From the NCBI GenBank assembly GCA_049841135.1, contig JASGHK010000008.1:496001-560000 (forward strand): DNA of 64,000 nt, given 5' to 3'. The stretch's first letter is position 1. Each line of letters opens with the position of its first letter. Source of the stretch: JACRCT01 sp049841135 (GTDB lineage Bacteria > Myxococcota > Myxococcia > Myxococcales > UBA5297). Positions 28,073 to 37,142 of this stretch are shown here, one piece after another. The position numbers and the translations under genes are program-made. The notes under the pieces were generated by a model. The model did no database searches. It saw only the letters and a program-made list of their open reading frames with translations, and had not been told where the DNA came from.

Positions 28073-28543
28073 TCAGCTACCTGCAGCCGGAGCGGCCGCG
28101 GTCGGCCCGGGCTTCTTGGGCCAGAACAGGCGCCCACCTCCCGCTTTGGCGAGGAAGAGGCACGCCGCCAACATCGCCACGTCGCGGGCCACGGTCCACC
28201 AGCTGGCGAGCTCCGAGCCACCGAAGCAGCCGCAGCGGAGGTCGATGCCGCGGAGCAGTGCCTGCGAGAGCGCGATGATGAACGCCACCAGCATCAGCCC
28301 CATGACAGAGGCGGTGGCGCGCACCGCGACCCCGAGCGTCGTCAGGATGCCGGTGAGCAGCTCGACGCCCGCGAGGCTGACCGCGAAGAACGAGACCAGC
28401 ACCGCCGGGAGCATCCGGTAGTTGGCGGTCTCCTCCGCGAAGACCTGCATGTTCGGGAACTTGGAGGAGGCCGACCAGACGAACGCCACGCCCATCCCCA
28501 CGCGGATCAGCGCGAGCAGGATCTCCTTGACGCGCGGGCTCAT
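28073..28543 (-). CDS. MauE/DoxX-type membrane protein
   Basis: 156 residues with four membrane helices (I-L-L-A-L-I-R-V-G-M-G-V-A-F-V-W-S, L-V-S-F-F-A-V-S-L-A-G-V-E-L-L-T-G, V-M-G-L-M-L-V-A-F-I-I-A-L, M-L-A-A-C-L-F). The motif R-C-G-C-F-G-G after helix three is diagnostic of MauE-like proteins, which in methylamine utilisation support disulfide formation or maturation of a partner. Its start overlaps the end of the rhodanese gene by 4 bp (ATGA), so the two are translationally coupled. The upstream partner is also a thiol protein, so they may form a sulfur or disulfide-handling pair; that is inference. Confidence 0.85.
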   Translation of the reverse strand: MSPRVKEILLALIRVGMGVAFVWSASSKFPNMQVFAEETANYRMLPAVLVSFFAVSLAGVELLTGILTTLGVAVRATASVMGLMLVAFIIALSQALLRGIDLRCGCFGGSELASWWTVARDVAMLAACLFLAKAGGGRLFWPKKPGPTAAAPAAGS

Positions 28544-29103
28544 GGGTGCGCCTCCGTCGACATCGCGCCGCGGTCATGCGCGTGGCCGTCGCAGGCCTGG
28601 CAGGCGCCCGAGAGCGCGGGCCCACCGGCGATCATCCAGTCGGTCCAGCTGCCCTCGAGCAGCCGCACGTCCTTGAACCCGTGCACCGCCAGCCGGTCGG
28701 CGACGCCCTCGGCGAGGCCGCAGCCACCGCCGGAGTCGTAGACCACCACCGTCGGGAAGGTCCTCAGCTTGGCGAGCTCTGCGGGCTCGTCCGGGTGCCC
28801 GGCGGGCGGCAGGTGCACGGCCTGCGGGATGTGCCCTTCGGCGAAGGCGGCCGCGCCCCGCGCGTCCACGAAGCCGACGGTGCAGGCGCCGCAGGCGACC
28901 ACCGCTTCCTTCTGCGGCATCACCAAATGCCCGTGCTTCTCGTGCTGTGCCTCGGGCGAGGCGCCGCACACCTTGTTGCCCGAATCGGACGCGGCGTAGA
29001 CCGCGTGGAAGAGGCGCGCCGGACGGGCGCTCGCGAGATTGAGCGCGAGGCCGAGCAGCGCGCCTGCGACGCAGATGACCGCCATCTGGAGAGCGAAGCG
29101 CAT
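28540..29103 (-). CDS. membrane-anchored rhodanese-like protein
   Basis: 187 residues from the ATG at 29103, chosen for spacing from AGGA; an earlier ATG at 29115 is possible. An N-terminal signal-anchor (F-A-L-Q-M-A-V-I-C-V-A-G-A-L-L-G) places the domain outside the cytoplasm. The rhodanese domain (~75-170) has F-V-D-A-R, H-I-P-Q-A-V-H-L-P and V-V-V-Y-D with the active loop G-G-G-C-G-L-A-E-G, so the catalytic Cys is present. The C terminus has a C-Q-A-C-D-G-H-A-H-D tail that could bind metal. Co-translated with the MauE-like gene downstream. Confidence 0.82.
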   Translation of the reverse strand: MRFALQMAVICVAGALLGLALNLASARPARLFHAVYAASDSGNKVCGASPEAQHEKHGHLVMPQKEAVVACGACTVGFVDARGAAAFAEGHIPQAVHLPPAGHPDEPAELAKLRTFPTVVVYDSGGGCGLAEGVADRLAVHGFKDVRLLEGSWTDWMIAGGPALSGACQACDGHAHDRGAMSTEAHP

Positions 29104-29211
29104 GTCGGGGGGCATCCTAACCGAGAAACGGCCGGCCCAAGCCAAACCGCTGGCCGGGCCGGACATTCCGCCCTCGCTCCCCCGCCCCTCCTCCGCGGCG
29201 GAAGAGGCGCG

Positions 29212-30537
29212 TCAGGCCTTGGTCACCTTCTCGGCCGCCCCGGCGATGCCCCGGGTCGCGTTGCGCGTGTCGACCACGAGCCGCGCCTGCCGCACCACCC
29301 GCTCGTAGTCGACGTCGGTGTGGTCGGTGAGGATGAGCACCACGTCGGCGGCGCCCAGGAGGTCCGCGGTGAGCGGCTGCGAGACCTGGCGCAGGTCGTG
29401 GTGGCGCATCGGCGGGAGGCTGGGGATGTACGGGTCGTGGTAGGCGACGTGCGCGCCGCGCTCGGTCAAAAGCTCCATCACGCGCAGCGCCGGCGACTCG
29501 CGCAGGTCGTCGATGTCCTTCTTGTAGGCGACCCCCAGCACCAGCACCCGCGCCCCGTTGAGCGACTTCTGGTGCTTGTCCAGCGCCGCGACCGTCCGCT
29601 CCACCACGTAGCGGGGCATGTTGGTGTTGATCTCGCCGGCCAGCTCGATGAACCGGGTGGAGAACTCGTACTCGCGCGCCTTCCACGTCAGGTAGAAGGG
29701 ATCGATGGGGATGCAGTGCCCGCCCAGCCCGGGGCCCGGGTAGAAAGGCATGAAGCCGAAGCCCTTGCTGGAGGCGGCCTCGACGATCTCCCAGATGTCC
29801 AGCCCCATCCGGTCGCAGAGCATCTTCAGCTCGTTGACCATGGCGATGTTCACGCTGCGGAAGGTGTTCTCCAGCAGCTTGCTCATCTCCGCCGCGCGGG
29901 TCGACGAGACCGTCACCACCTTGGGAACGGCCGAGCCGTAGAGCGCGACCGCGACCTCCAGGCAGCGCGGCGAGTAGCCGCCGACGACCTTGGGCGTGTT
30001 GCTCGCCGTGTGCTCGCTGCCCGGGTTCTCGCGCTCGGGCGAGAAGGCCAGGTAGAAGTCCTCACCCGCCTTCAGTCCGCTCCTCTCCAGGATGGGCCGG
30101 AACACGTCGTCGGTGGTGCCCGGATAGGTCGTCGACTCGAGCACGAAGAGCTGCTCCGGGCGGACGTGCTCGACCAGGGCCTCGGCGGTGCTCGTGATGT
30201 ACGACATGTCCGGCTCGCGCGCCGGCGTCAGCGGCGTCGGGACGCAGACCAGCACCGCGTCCAGCGCCTCCACGCGGGAGTAGTCGCGGGTGGGGTGGAA
30301 GCGCCCGTCGAGCACCGCCTGGGCGATGGGGCCTTCCTGGATATGGCGGAAGTAGCTCTTGCCCTTGCTGAGCAGGTCGATCTTCCGCTCGTCGATGTCC
30401 AGCCCGGTCACCGGGAAGCCCGCCTCCGCGAACGCCATCGCCAGCGGCAGCCCGACGTAGCCCAGCCCCACCACCCCGACCTTCGCCTCTCGCGCGTGGA
30501 TGCGCTCCAGCAACGAGCTCGTCTTCTCCTGCCTCAT
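29212..30537 (-). CDS. nucleotide-sugar dehydrogenase (UDP-GlcNAc/UDP-Glc 6-dehydrogenase family)
   Basis: NAD-dependent four-electron oxidation of a UDP-sugar C6 to the uronate, feeding polysaccharide synthesis; cytosolic. 441 residues. Rossmann G-L-G-Y-V-G-L-P-L at ~25, central helices with E-x-T-Y-P-G-T-T near 150, catalytic Cys in G-G-H-C-I-P-I-D-P at ~275, C-terminal V-L-G-V-A-Y-K-K-D at ~330 and R-E-S-P-A. The overall pattern is closer to WbpA/WbpO-type than to classic Ugd. Its start overlaps the stop of the heparinase-like gene by 4 bp, so they are coupled. No glycosyltransferase is adjacent. Confidence 0.93.
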   Translation of the reverse strand: MRQEKTSSLLERIHAREAKVGVVGLGYVGLPLAMAFAEAGFPVTGLDIDERKIDLLSKGKSYFRHIQEGPIAQAVLDGRFHPTRDYSRVEALDAVLVCVPTPLTPAREPDMSYITSTAEALVEHVRPEQLFVLESTTYPGTTDDVFRPILERSGLKAGEDFYLAFSPERENPGSEHTASNTPKVVGGYSPRCLEVAVALYGSAVPKVVTVSSTRAAEMSKLLENTFRSVNIAMVNELKMLCDRMGLDIWEIVEAASSKGFGFMPFYPGPGLGGHCIPIDPFYLTWKAREYEFSTRFIELAGEINTNMPRYVVERTVAALDKHQKSLNGARVLVLGVAYKKDIDDLRESPALRVMELLTERGAHVAYHDPYIPSLPPMRHHDLRQVSQPLTADLLGAADVVLILTDHTDVDYERVVRQARLVVDTRNATRGIAGAAEKVTKA

Positions 30538-32624
30538 GACATTGCCCTCCCTGTCTCCGACCCGTTCCCGGCCAGCAGCAAGATGACGACGCGCTGCTCC
30601 ACCGGAAGCTCACCGACCGCGCGCAGCTCGACCGTGATCGCCGGGGTGCGCCTGCCGTACCCCGGCGAGTACCAGGACGGCACGAGCGCGACCTCGAGCC
30701 CCTCCGGCGGCACCAGCAGCGCGCGCGGCGCCTCTGGCGTCCCCAGCTCCAGCGCCCTTCGCGCCGGCACCAGCCCGAAGCGCGCGATCCGGTCGAGCTC
30801 GACCTGGCTCGGTTCCCTGAAGCGGACGAGCGTGTCCGGCAGCAGGAAGCGCGAGACCACCTCGTGGCATCCCGAGCCGGCGAGGCGGTCGAGGACCAGG
30901 AAGGCCCGCGCCGCTCGGTCGAGGACGAGCTCGCGCTGGTGCCGCAGCCCTGGGACCAGCCTCTCGAAGCCGCGGTGCTCGCCGACGAACCGCTCCCGGC
31001 CGGGCGTGGACTCGAACCCGAGCGCCCGGGCCCGCGCGTCGTCCGGCAGCGCGAACGGCCGCCCGGCGATGAGCCGGCACTGCTCGACGCCGTCCACCTG
31101 GATCGTCGAGTGCGCCGCGGTCGAGCGGAAGCGATCGCGCTCGGCCGGCTCGCTCGTGTAGCAGTAGGTGCCGGGGTCGACGACGACCGCCTCGCCCCCG
31201 CTGTGGAGCTCGATGGAGAGCTTGTCGCAGTGACCGTGGCCCCCCAGGCCGGCCTGTCCCGTGGAGCCGCAGGACGCGGCCGCGTACGCGGAGCCGCTCC
31301 GCAAGAAGTAGAGCCCCGCCTGGGGCAAGCCCCGGCTCGTGCGGCACTGCGACTCCGGCAGCACCTCCCAGCGCGCGAGCGCGTCGGCTCCCAGCAGCCA
31401 GGCCGCCTCTTCGCACAGCGCCGCGCCCTCGAGCCTCAGCTCCGGGTCCTCGAAGAGCACGGCCCCCAGCGGCAGCAGGTAGGCGTGCTCCAGCGGCTCG
31501 CGGCGCACTAGCGGCAGCGCCTGCCCCGAGTCGTTGTCGCCGATCTGAGGGGCGGTCCCCGACGGGGTCAGGTAGGCAGCCACCGCCCGGAACATCCCGT
31601 GCAGCCGCTGCCGGTACTCCTCGCCCAGGTCGAGCCGGCCCGCCTGCCCGGCGAAGAGCCCCAGCGTGAACAGCTCGGTCGCGAGCCGGTGGTACGAGGT
31701 CGACCCCTCGAAGGTGAAGCCATCGGCCAGCACCTGCCGGCGGATCTGCTCGCGCAGGCCGTCGACGGCGCGCTCCCGCCAGGCTCGCGCGTTGGGCAGC
31801 TCCGGGAAGAGCACGCCCAGGTGCAGCAGCCCGACGAGGTCCGCGACGTAGTGGTTGTTGGGGACCGCGGAGGTGTTCTCCAGGTGGCGCTCCACGAACA
31901 GGCCGTGCGTCGCCAACAGGCCGGCGAAGGCCACCGCGAACTCCGGGTCCTGCAGCTCCGGGCGGTGGCGCATCATCAGAAAGGCAAGGCACAGGTTGGC
32001 CGCGCGCAGCGCCACCTCCATCGGCGACAGCCAGTGCACGCCGACACCCGGCGGGTTCTCGCGGGCGAAGTGGCGCACCTGCTGCGTGAACTCGTGCGCG
32101 TAGCGGGCGCGGTCCGCGTCGGCGGGCGAAAGCCAGACCCCTTGCCCCAGCCAGACCAGGTGCTCCATCCGCGCCAAGAGCCACGGCGCCTTCGGGTCCA
32201 GCCCCTGGGCGCTGGCCGCCCCCGCGAACGACGCGCCGTGGAGCGCGTCGAGCTGCCAGTCCACGCGCCGTCCGCGCCCGAAGGCGACCCGCCGGCCGAA
32301 GACGTCGAACTCGCGCCGCCACGCCGCCTCGGCCCGGCCCAGGGCCCGCTGCCTCATCCCGGCCAGCTGCCGCGCCGCCGGCACCACCCGCTCGCGCCGG
32401 GTGGCGTCGGCCCAGCAAGCCGAGGCGCGCGGCGCAGCCAGCTTGAGCGCCAGGTCCTTCGCGTCGTGGGCGCAGAAGACCTCGAAGAGCTCGGCCCCGC
32501 CTGGAGCGGGCCGCCCCAGCACCTGGACGGCGCGCTGGACCAGCTTGCGCGCGGCGGCCTTGGCCAGCTCTCCGGGCGCGACCGTGGAGGCGAGGTACGC
32601 GTAGTACTCGAGCGAGGGCTCCAT
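30534..32624 (-). CDS. heparinase II/III-like polysaccharide lyase
   Basis: 696 residues from the ATG at 32624; the frame continues 49 codons upstream with unrelated residues. The N-terminal ~320 residues are an all-alpha toroid (W-L-S-P-M-E-V-A-L-R-A-A-N-L), followed at ~340 by E-G-S-T-S-Y-H-R-L and a beta-sandwich part. Hallmarks of the Hepar_II_III family are N-N-H-Y at ~255, G-H-G-H-C-D-K-L-S near 510 and V-D-P-G-T-Y-C-Y. In sequenced gene clusters such proteins sit in exopolysaccharide operons, where they cleave or edit uronate-containing chains; here the coupled neighbour makes a UDP-uronate. No signal peptide was seen. Confidence 0.85.
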   Translation of the reverse strand: MEPSLEYYAYLASTVAPGELAKAAARKLVQRAVQVLGRPAPGGAELFEVFCAHDAKDLALKLAAPRASACWADATRRERVVPAARQLAGMRQRALGRAEAAWRREFDVFGRRVAFGRGRRVDWQLDALHGASFAGAASAQGLDPKAPWLLARMEHLVWLGQGVWLSPADADRARYAHEFTQQVRHFARENPPGVGVHWLSPMEVALRAANLCLAFLMMRHRPELQDPEFAVAFAGLLATHGLFVERHLENTSAVPNNHYVADLVGLLHLGVLFPELPNARAWRERAVDGLREQIRRQVLADGFTFEGSTSYHRLATELFTLGLFAGQAGRLDLGEEYRQRLHGMFRAVAAYLTPSGTAPQIGDNDSGQALPLVRREPLEHAYLLPLGAVLFEDPELRLEGAALCEEAAWLLGADALARWEVLPESQCRTSRGLPQAGLYFLRSGSAYAAASCGSTGQAGLGGHGHCDKLSIELHSGGEAVVVDPGTYCYTSEPAERDRFRSTAAHSTIQVDGVEQCRLIAGRPFALPDDARARALGFESTPGRERFVGEHRGFERLVPGLRHQRELVLDRAARAFLVLDRLAGSGCHEVVSRFLLPDTLVRFREPSQVELDRIARFGLVPARRALELGTPEAPRALLVPPEGLEVALVPSWYSPGYGRRTPAITVELRAVGELPVEQRVVILLLAGNGSETGRAMS

Positions 32625-32822
32625 CGTGGCCCTGCTGAGCAACGCCCGTGCCTTGGACGCCGCCCTCGCTCTGCGACTTCGTGTGAGGGCGGTCGGCGCC
32701 TCCGGGTGGGAAAAGCATTTCCACGCGAGGCCCGCGCGCTCGCCGCGGCTGGGCCCTTTGCGCAGGCGCATCGCTTGCTAGCTTCTGGCGTACGGCGCGC
32801 GGGCGGATGGGCGGGTGCGTGG

Positions 32823-33296
32823 ATGATGGGAGCGGGCCTCTACGTCGAGGAGTGTCTCCAGGAGATCGTCGGCCGCTTCCTGTCCGCCGTGACGGCGGAG
32901 CTCAAGTTCCAGGAGGCATCGCTGAGGCTGGCCGCGCCGATCCTCCTCAGGGACCTGGCGCGAAGCCTGCGCAGCCCGGCGCCTGCGCCCGAGCCTTGGC
33001 TGCGCTCCATGACCCTGGTGCTCTCCCAGCCCGCAGGTGGGGTCCGCGGGCTGATGCTGGAGTTCGGCCTGCTGCGTGCCGCGCTGTGGGACACGCTCGC
33101 CGCCCGGGGCCACGCCGTGCCCTCGATCGAGCGCCGTGCCGTCGACCGGTTCCTCGACGAAGCGGCGGCCTCGGCGGCGGACCGCTGGGCCACCTACGCG
33201 CGGCTGCTCGTGCCCACCTCGATGCGCGAGCGGCCGGCCTCGCCGGTCCCGCCCCCGGTGCGCCCCCCGCCGTTGCCCAAGAAGGCCGCCCGCTGA
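32823..33296 (+). CDS. hypothetical helical protein, possibly RsbRD-like
   Basis: 157 residues from the ATG at 32823 (a second ATG follows at once). Mostly helical: E-C-L-Q-E-I-V-G-R-F-L, L-R-L-A-A-P-I-L-L-R-D-L-A-R-S-L, then Y-A-R-L-L near the end, with a Pro-rich tail that finishes K-K-A-A-R. The length and helix pattern are reminiscent of the N-terminal domain of RsbR/RsbRD-type stress-sensing proteins, but I cannot confirm this. It stands between a divergent heparinase gene and a co-directional Ser/Thr kinase 118 bp downstream, so it might be linked to that kinase. Confidence 0.55.
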   Translation: MMGAGLYVEECLQEIVGRFLSAVTAELKFQEASLRLAAPILLRDLARSLRSPAPAPEPWLRSMTLVLSQPAGGVRGLMLEFGLLRAALWDTLAARGHAVPSIERRAVDRFLDEAAASAADRWATYARLLVPTSMRERPASPVPPPVRPPPLPKKAAR

Positions 33297-33414
33297 TCGG
33301 GCAGGGCGCCAAGTGCAGGACCGGCTCTGAGGTGCGCCCGACGATCCGCGCTAGGGTGCGCGCCTGGCTGGGTGCTGCACCAAGTCCACGAGCGCCCGGC
33401 GGCGAGACCTGCGC

Positions 33415-35031
33415 ATGGGAGTCCGCTTCGGAAAGTACGTGGTACGCACCCGGCTCGCTCGCGGCGGCATGGCCGAGCTGTTCCTCGCCACCGCGTCGGG
33501 CCCGGAGGGCTTCGTCCGGACGGTGGTGCTCAAGCGCCTGCTGCCGCACCTCGCCGAGAACCCGCAGATCGTCTCCATGTTCCTGGAGGAGGCCCGGCTG
33601 GCGGCCTCGCTGCCCCACCCGAACATCGTCCAGGTCCACGAGCTGGGCCGGCACGGCGAGGACCCCTACATCTGCATGGAGTACTTGGCGGGCAAGGACC
33701 TGGCCGCCGTCGTGGCCCGTTCACGCGAGCGAAGCCTGCCGGTGCCCGTGGAGATCGCGGCGCAGCTGGGCGCTGGCGTCGCCCAGGGTCTGCAGTTCGC
33801 GCACGAGCGCGGCATCGTCCATGGCGACGTCAGCCCGGCCAACGTGGTCGCCACCTTCGTCGGCGAGGTCAAGCTCGTCGACTTCGGCATCGCCAAGGCG
33901 GGGGGCGCCGCGCAGGGCCCATTCCCGGGCGGCTCGGTGCAGGGCAAGCTCGCCTACCTCGCCCCCGAGCAGATCCAGCGCGGGATCTGCGACTGCCGCG
34001 CCGACGTGTTCGCGCTGGGCGTCGTGCTCCACGAGCTCCTGACCGGCGAGCGCCTCTTCCGCCGCGACAGCGACGCCGCCACCATCGAGGCCATCGTGCG
34101 CGAGCCCATCGCCGACCCGCGCGAGCGCCGCGGCGCCGTGCCCGACCGCTTCGCCGCGACGGTGATGCGCGCCTTGGAGCGCGACCCCGCGCGGCGGTTC
34201 TCGTCCGCCGACGAGCTGCGCGTCGCGCTCGAGGGGGTGATGGCCGAGCGCGGCTGGCTGCCGACGAGCACCCGGCTGGGCTGCTGGTTGACGCACCTGT
34301 TCGGCGACGCCGACGCGCGCCACGCCCTGAGCCTGCCCGTGCCCATCGAGCCCACCGCCACCTCGACCGATGCCGCGGCCGCACCCGTTCTGGTGGAGCC
34401 GGTCGGCGGCGTGACGGCGGTGCGCCTCTTCACCGAGGCGCGGCGCCGGGGAACCCGGCAGCTGGTGCGCGTGGTGGGCGAGGTGCCAGCGGCGCTGATG
34501 AAGGCCGGCCAGGAGCTGGTCGCGGTGCCGCTGCACGTCGTCCAGTCGGCCCAGCGCTTCACGCGAGGACGCATCGCTGGCGCCGCGCTGGGGCTCTCGC
34601 TCATCGGCTTCGGGCTCGGGCTGGGCATGCGCGAGGTGCGCGAAGCCCTGGACCTCCCTGCCGTCGAGCCGCCGATGGACCCGCCGTTGAAGCCGGCGAT
34701 CGCCTCCCCGGGACCCGAGGCCGACCTCGAGTCCCTGCTCGAGGCGACCCCGCCGCCCGTGCCACCGACACGGCCTTCGACACCTGGCCCCTCGGCGAAA
34801 CGAGCGGCCAGCTCACGGCCCGGCCGCGGCCGCCCGGCGTCCAGGCTCGGCCGCCTCGAGCTCGTGTCGCGAGGCACCGTCCTCTTCCAGGGACTCCGGA
34901 TGGGACTGGCCCCTTTCTCCCGCTCGCTGCCCCCGGGGAGCTACTCCGTCACCCTGGTCGCGCCCGACGGCACGCAGCGCACGTGGATCGCCGTCGTCCG
35001 CGCGGGTCAGACCACCCGGCTGGCGCCCTGA
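33415..35031 (+). CDS. membrane Ser/Thr protein kinase with PEGA-like C terminus
   Basis: 538 residues, start ATG 33415. Kinase domain ~8-280: G-loop A-R-G-G-M-A, Lys in V-V-L-K-R-L, catalytic loop V-H-G-D-V-S-P-A-N-V, D-F-G at ~160 and A-P-E-Q. The catalytic loop has Gly instead of the usual Arg (H-R-D becomes H-G-D), so activation-loop control may differ, but the Asp is kept. A linker with acidic and Pro/Ala-rich segments precedes one membrane helix (A-G-A-A-L-G-L-S-L-I-G-F-G-L-G-L). The extracytoplasmic tail ends in a PEGA-like beta module (L-P-P-G-S-Y-S-V-T-L). The next gene is convergent, one base away. Confidence 0.9.
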   Translation: MGVRFGKYVVRTRLARGGMAELFLATASGPEGFVRTVVLKRLLPHLAENPQIVSMFLEEARLAASLPHPNIVQVHELGRHGEDPYICMEYLAGKDLAAVVARSRERSLPVPVEIAAQLGAGVAQGLQFAHERGIVHGDVSPANVVATFVGEVKLVDFGIAKAGGAAQGPFPGGSVQGKLAYLAPEQIQRGICDCRADVFALGVVLHELLTGERLFRRDSDAATIEAIVREPIADPRERRGAVPDRFAATVMRALERDPARRFSSADELRVALEGVMAERGWLPTSTRLGCWLTHLFGDADARHALSLPVPIEPTATSTDAAAAPVLVEPVGGVTAVRLFTEARRRGTRQLVRVVGEVPAALMKAGQELVAVPLHVVQSAQRFTRGRIAGAALGLSLIGFGLGLGMREVREALDLPAVEPPMDPPLKPAIASPGPEADLESLLEATPPPVPPTRPSTPGPSAKRAASSRPGRGRPASRLGRLELVSRGTVLFQGLRMGLAPFSRSLPPGSYSVTLVAPDGTQRTWIAVVRAGQTTRLAP

Positions 35032-35032
35032 C

Positions 35033-35617
35033 CTACGTCTGCTCCGGGCCTATCCACCGCGGCTCCTCTAGCGTCGGCTTGAAGGCACGCAGCTTCGCGA
35101 CCAGCTCCTCGGGGTCGGAGGCGACCTGGATGAACGAGCGGTGCTCCGCCTTCACGAAGCCCTGCGCGACGGCCGTGTCGATGAACGCCACGAACGAACG
35201 GAAGTAGCCGCCGACGTCCAGCAGGCCGCAGGGCTTCTGGTGCAGCCCCAGCTGGGCCCAGGTGACGATCTCGCAGAACTCGTCGAGCGTGCCCATGCCT
35301 CCCGGCAGCGCCACGAAGGCGTCGGAGAGCTCGGCCATCAGCGCCTTGCGCTCGTGCATCGTCTTCACCAGCCGCAGCTCGGTCAGCCCCGGATGCGCCC
35401 GCTCCTTGATCTCCAGCACCTCGGGGATGACGCCGTAGACCCGGCCGCGCTCGGCGAGCGCCCCCTCGGCCACCGCACCCATCACCCCGACGCGACCTCC
35501 GCCATAGACGACCGCGAGGCCCTGCCGGGCGAGCAGGCTGCCCAGCGCGCGGCCCGCTTCACGGAAGACAGGGCTCGCCCCGTTGCTGGAGCCGCAGAAG
35601 ACACCGACGCGCCGCAT
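35033..35617 (-). CDS. LOG family protein (TIGR00730, putative cytokinin riboside phosphoribohydrolase)
   Basis: 194 residues from the ATG at 35617, behind GGAGGAGAGG; a longer frame upstream is unlikely. The Rossmann-like fold has V-F-C-G-S-S at ~6, G-G-G-R-V-G-V-M-G near 40, and the LOG signature P-G-G-M-G-T-L-D-E at ~103. LOG enzymes release nucleobase-like products from nucleoside monophosphates and were earlier called lysine decarboxylases. Cytosolic. It is convergent with the kinase gene (one base apart) and divergent from the hydantoinase gene (124 bp). Confidence 0.92.
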   Translation of the reverse strand: MRRVGVFCGSSNGASPVFREAGRALGSLLARQGLAVVYGGGRVGVMGAVAEGALAERGRVYGVIPEVLEIKERAHPGLTELRLVKTMHERKALMAELSDAFVALPGGMGTLDEFCEIVTWAQLGLHQKPCGLLDVGGYFRSFVAFIDTAVAQGFVKAEHRSFIQVASDPEELVAKLRAFKPTLEEPRWIGPEQT

Positions 35618-35741
35618 GGACCTCTCCTCCTCCATCCCCTCGATTCGGCTGAGCATTCTAGCCTCGAGCGCTCGATTGACAGGCCAGGGTCTTCTCTCGA
35701 CACTGCCCACGGCTCGCTTCGAGCCCTTCAGGAGCCAACCC

Positions 35742-37142
35742 ATGCGCACTCTCATCCAGGGCGGCACCGTCGCGACCGGTAGCGACCTCTTCGTCGCCGA
35801 CGTGCTGCTCGACGGCGAGACGGTCGCCGCCGTCGGCGTCGACCTCGGCAAGCTCGGCCCCTTCGACCGCACGGTGGACGCCCGGGGCAAGTACGTGCTG
35901 CCCGGCGGCGTCGACCCGCACGTCCACCTGCAGCTGACCATGGGCAACGGCATGGTCAGCTCGGACGACTTCGAGAGCGGCACCCGCGCCGCAGCCCTGG
36001 GCGGGACGACCACGGTCATCGACTTCGCCGCGCAGCCCAAGGGCGGCACGCTCGCCGCCGGCCTGGAGGAGCGCCTGAAGGAGGCGGAGGGTAAGGCCGT
36101 CATCGACTTCGGCTTGCACATGACGGTGCGCAGCGCGGCCAAGGAGTCGCTCGCCGAGCTGGACACGATGGTCCAGCGCGAGGGCGTGACGTCCTTCAAG
36201 CTCTTCACCGCCTACCCCGGCTTCTACCAGCTCGACGACGGCTCCATCCTGCGGGTGCTGCAGCGCACTCGCGAAAACGGCGGGCTCGTCGCGGTGCACG
36301 CCGAGAACGGCCACGCCATCGAGGTGCTGGTGGAGCAGGCGCTCGCCCGCGGAGAGACGGCGGCGCGCTTCCACGCGCTGACCCGGCCCGCCCGGCTCGA
36401 GGGCGAAGCCACAGCGCGCTGCATCGCGCTCGCCGAGATCGCCCAGGCCCCGCTCTACATCGTCCACCTGACCTCTCGGGAGGCGCTCGAGCCCGTCCGC
36501 GAGGCGCGGCTGCGCGGCCAGACCGTCTGGGCGGAGACCTGCCCACAGTACCTGTTCCTGTCGCAGCGGGACATCGAGGCTCCGGACGGCTCGAAGGTCG
36601 TCTTCAGCCCGCCGGTGCGGGCTCCGGGCAACGAAGAGCACCTCTGGCGCGGCCTGGCGCTGGGCGACCTCGCCACCGTGGGCACCAATCACTGTCCCTT
36701 CCTCTACAAGGGCCAGAAGGACAAGGCCTCGAGGTTCACCGAGATCCCCAATGGGCTGCCGGGCATCGAGACGCGCCTCATGCTCCTGTGGGACGAGGGG
36801 GTGCGTCAGGGCCGGCTGGACGTCAACCGCTTCGTGCAAATCGTCAGCACCGAGCCGGCGAAGATCTTCGGGCTCTACCCGAGGAAGGGCGCCCTGGTCC
36901 CAGGGGCCGACGCCGACGTCGTCGTCTGGGACCCCGAGCGGACGCAGAGCCTGGCGGCGAGCGCCCTGCACATGCGCACCGACTACTCGCCCTACGAAGG
37001 CCGGACCGTGAAGGGCGCGCCGGCGCTGGTCTTCAGCCGCGGAGAGGCCATCGTCGAAGACGGCCGCTGGCAGGGCCGCGCGGGCCGGGGCCGCTTCCTC
37101 AAGCGCAGCGCACGTCCAACTCCCCAAGGAGGCGCCAAGTGA
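35742..37142 (+). CDS. dihydropyrimidinase/hydantoinase family amidohydrolase
   Basis: 466 residues from the ATG at 35742, behind AGGAG. Cyclic amide hydrolase of the amidohydrolase superfamily. Metal ligands: D-P-H-V-H-L at ~64, the carbamylated Lys in F-K-L-F-T at ~152, His in V-A-V-H-A-E near 185, His in I-V-H-L-T at ~240. The position that is the catalytic Asp of this family appears as Asn in V-G-T-N-H-C-P-F (~316), codon AAT. If real, the enzyme would be impaired or doing something else; a miscalled base is also possible. The gene overlaps the PhnD-like gene by 4 bp. Confidence 0.88.
   Translation: MRTLIQGGTVATGSDLFVADVLLDGETVAAVGVDLGKLGPFDRTVDARGKYVLPGGVDPHVHLQLTMGNGMVSSDDFESGTRAAALGGTTTVIDFAAQPKGGTLAAGLEERLKEAEGKAVIDFGLHMTVRSAAKESLAELDTMVQREGVTSFKLFTAYPGFYQLDDGSILRVLQRTRENGGLVAVHAENGHAIEVLVEQALARGETAARFHALTRPARLEGEATARCIALAEIAQAPLYIVHLTSREALEPVREARLRGQTVWAETCPQYLFLSQRDIEAPDGSKVVFSPPVRAPGNEEHLWRGLALGDLATVGTNHCPFLYKGQKDKASRFTEIPNGLPGIETRLMLLWDEGVRQGRLDVNRFVQIVSTEPAKIFGLYPRKGALVPGADADVVVWDPERTQSLAASALHMRTDYSPYEGRTVKGAPALVFSRGEAIVEDGRWQGRAGRGRFLKRSARPTPQGGAK

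Noticed and set aside
28546..31161. 871-codon open frame on the plus strand opposite the MauE, rhodanese and dehydrogenase genes
   Set aside because: A long antisense frame caused by high GC; its translation is low in hydrophobic order and lacks any motif, while the minus-strand genes have clear signatures.
35676..35704. TTGACA at 35676 as the hydantoinase promoter
   Set aside because: The -10 region at the right distance (GACACT) is poor; not annotated.
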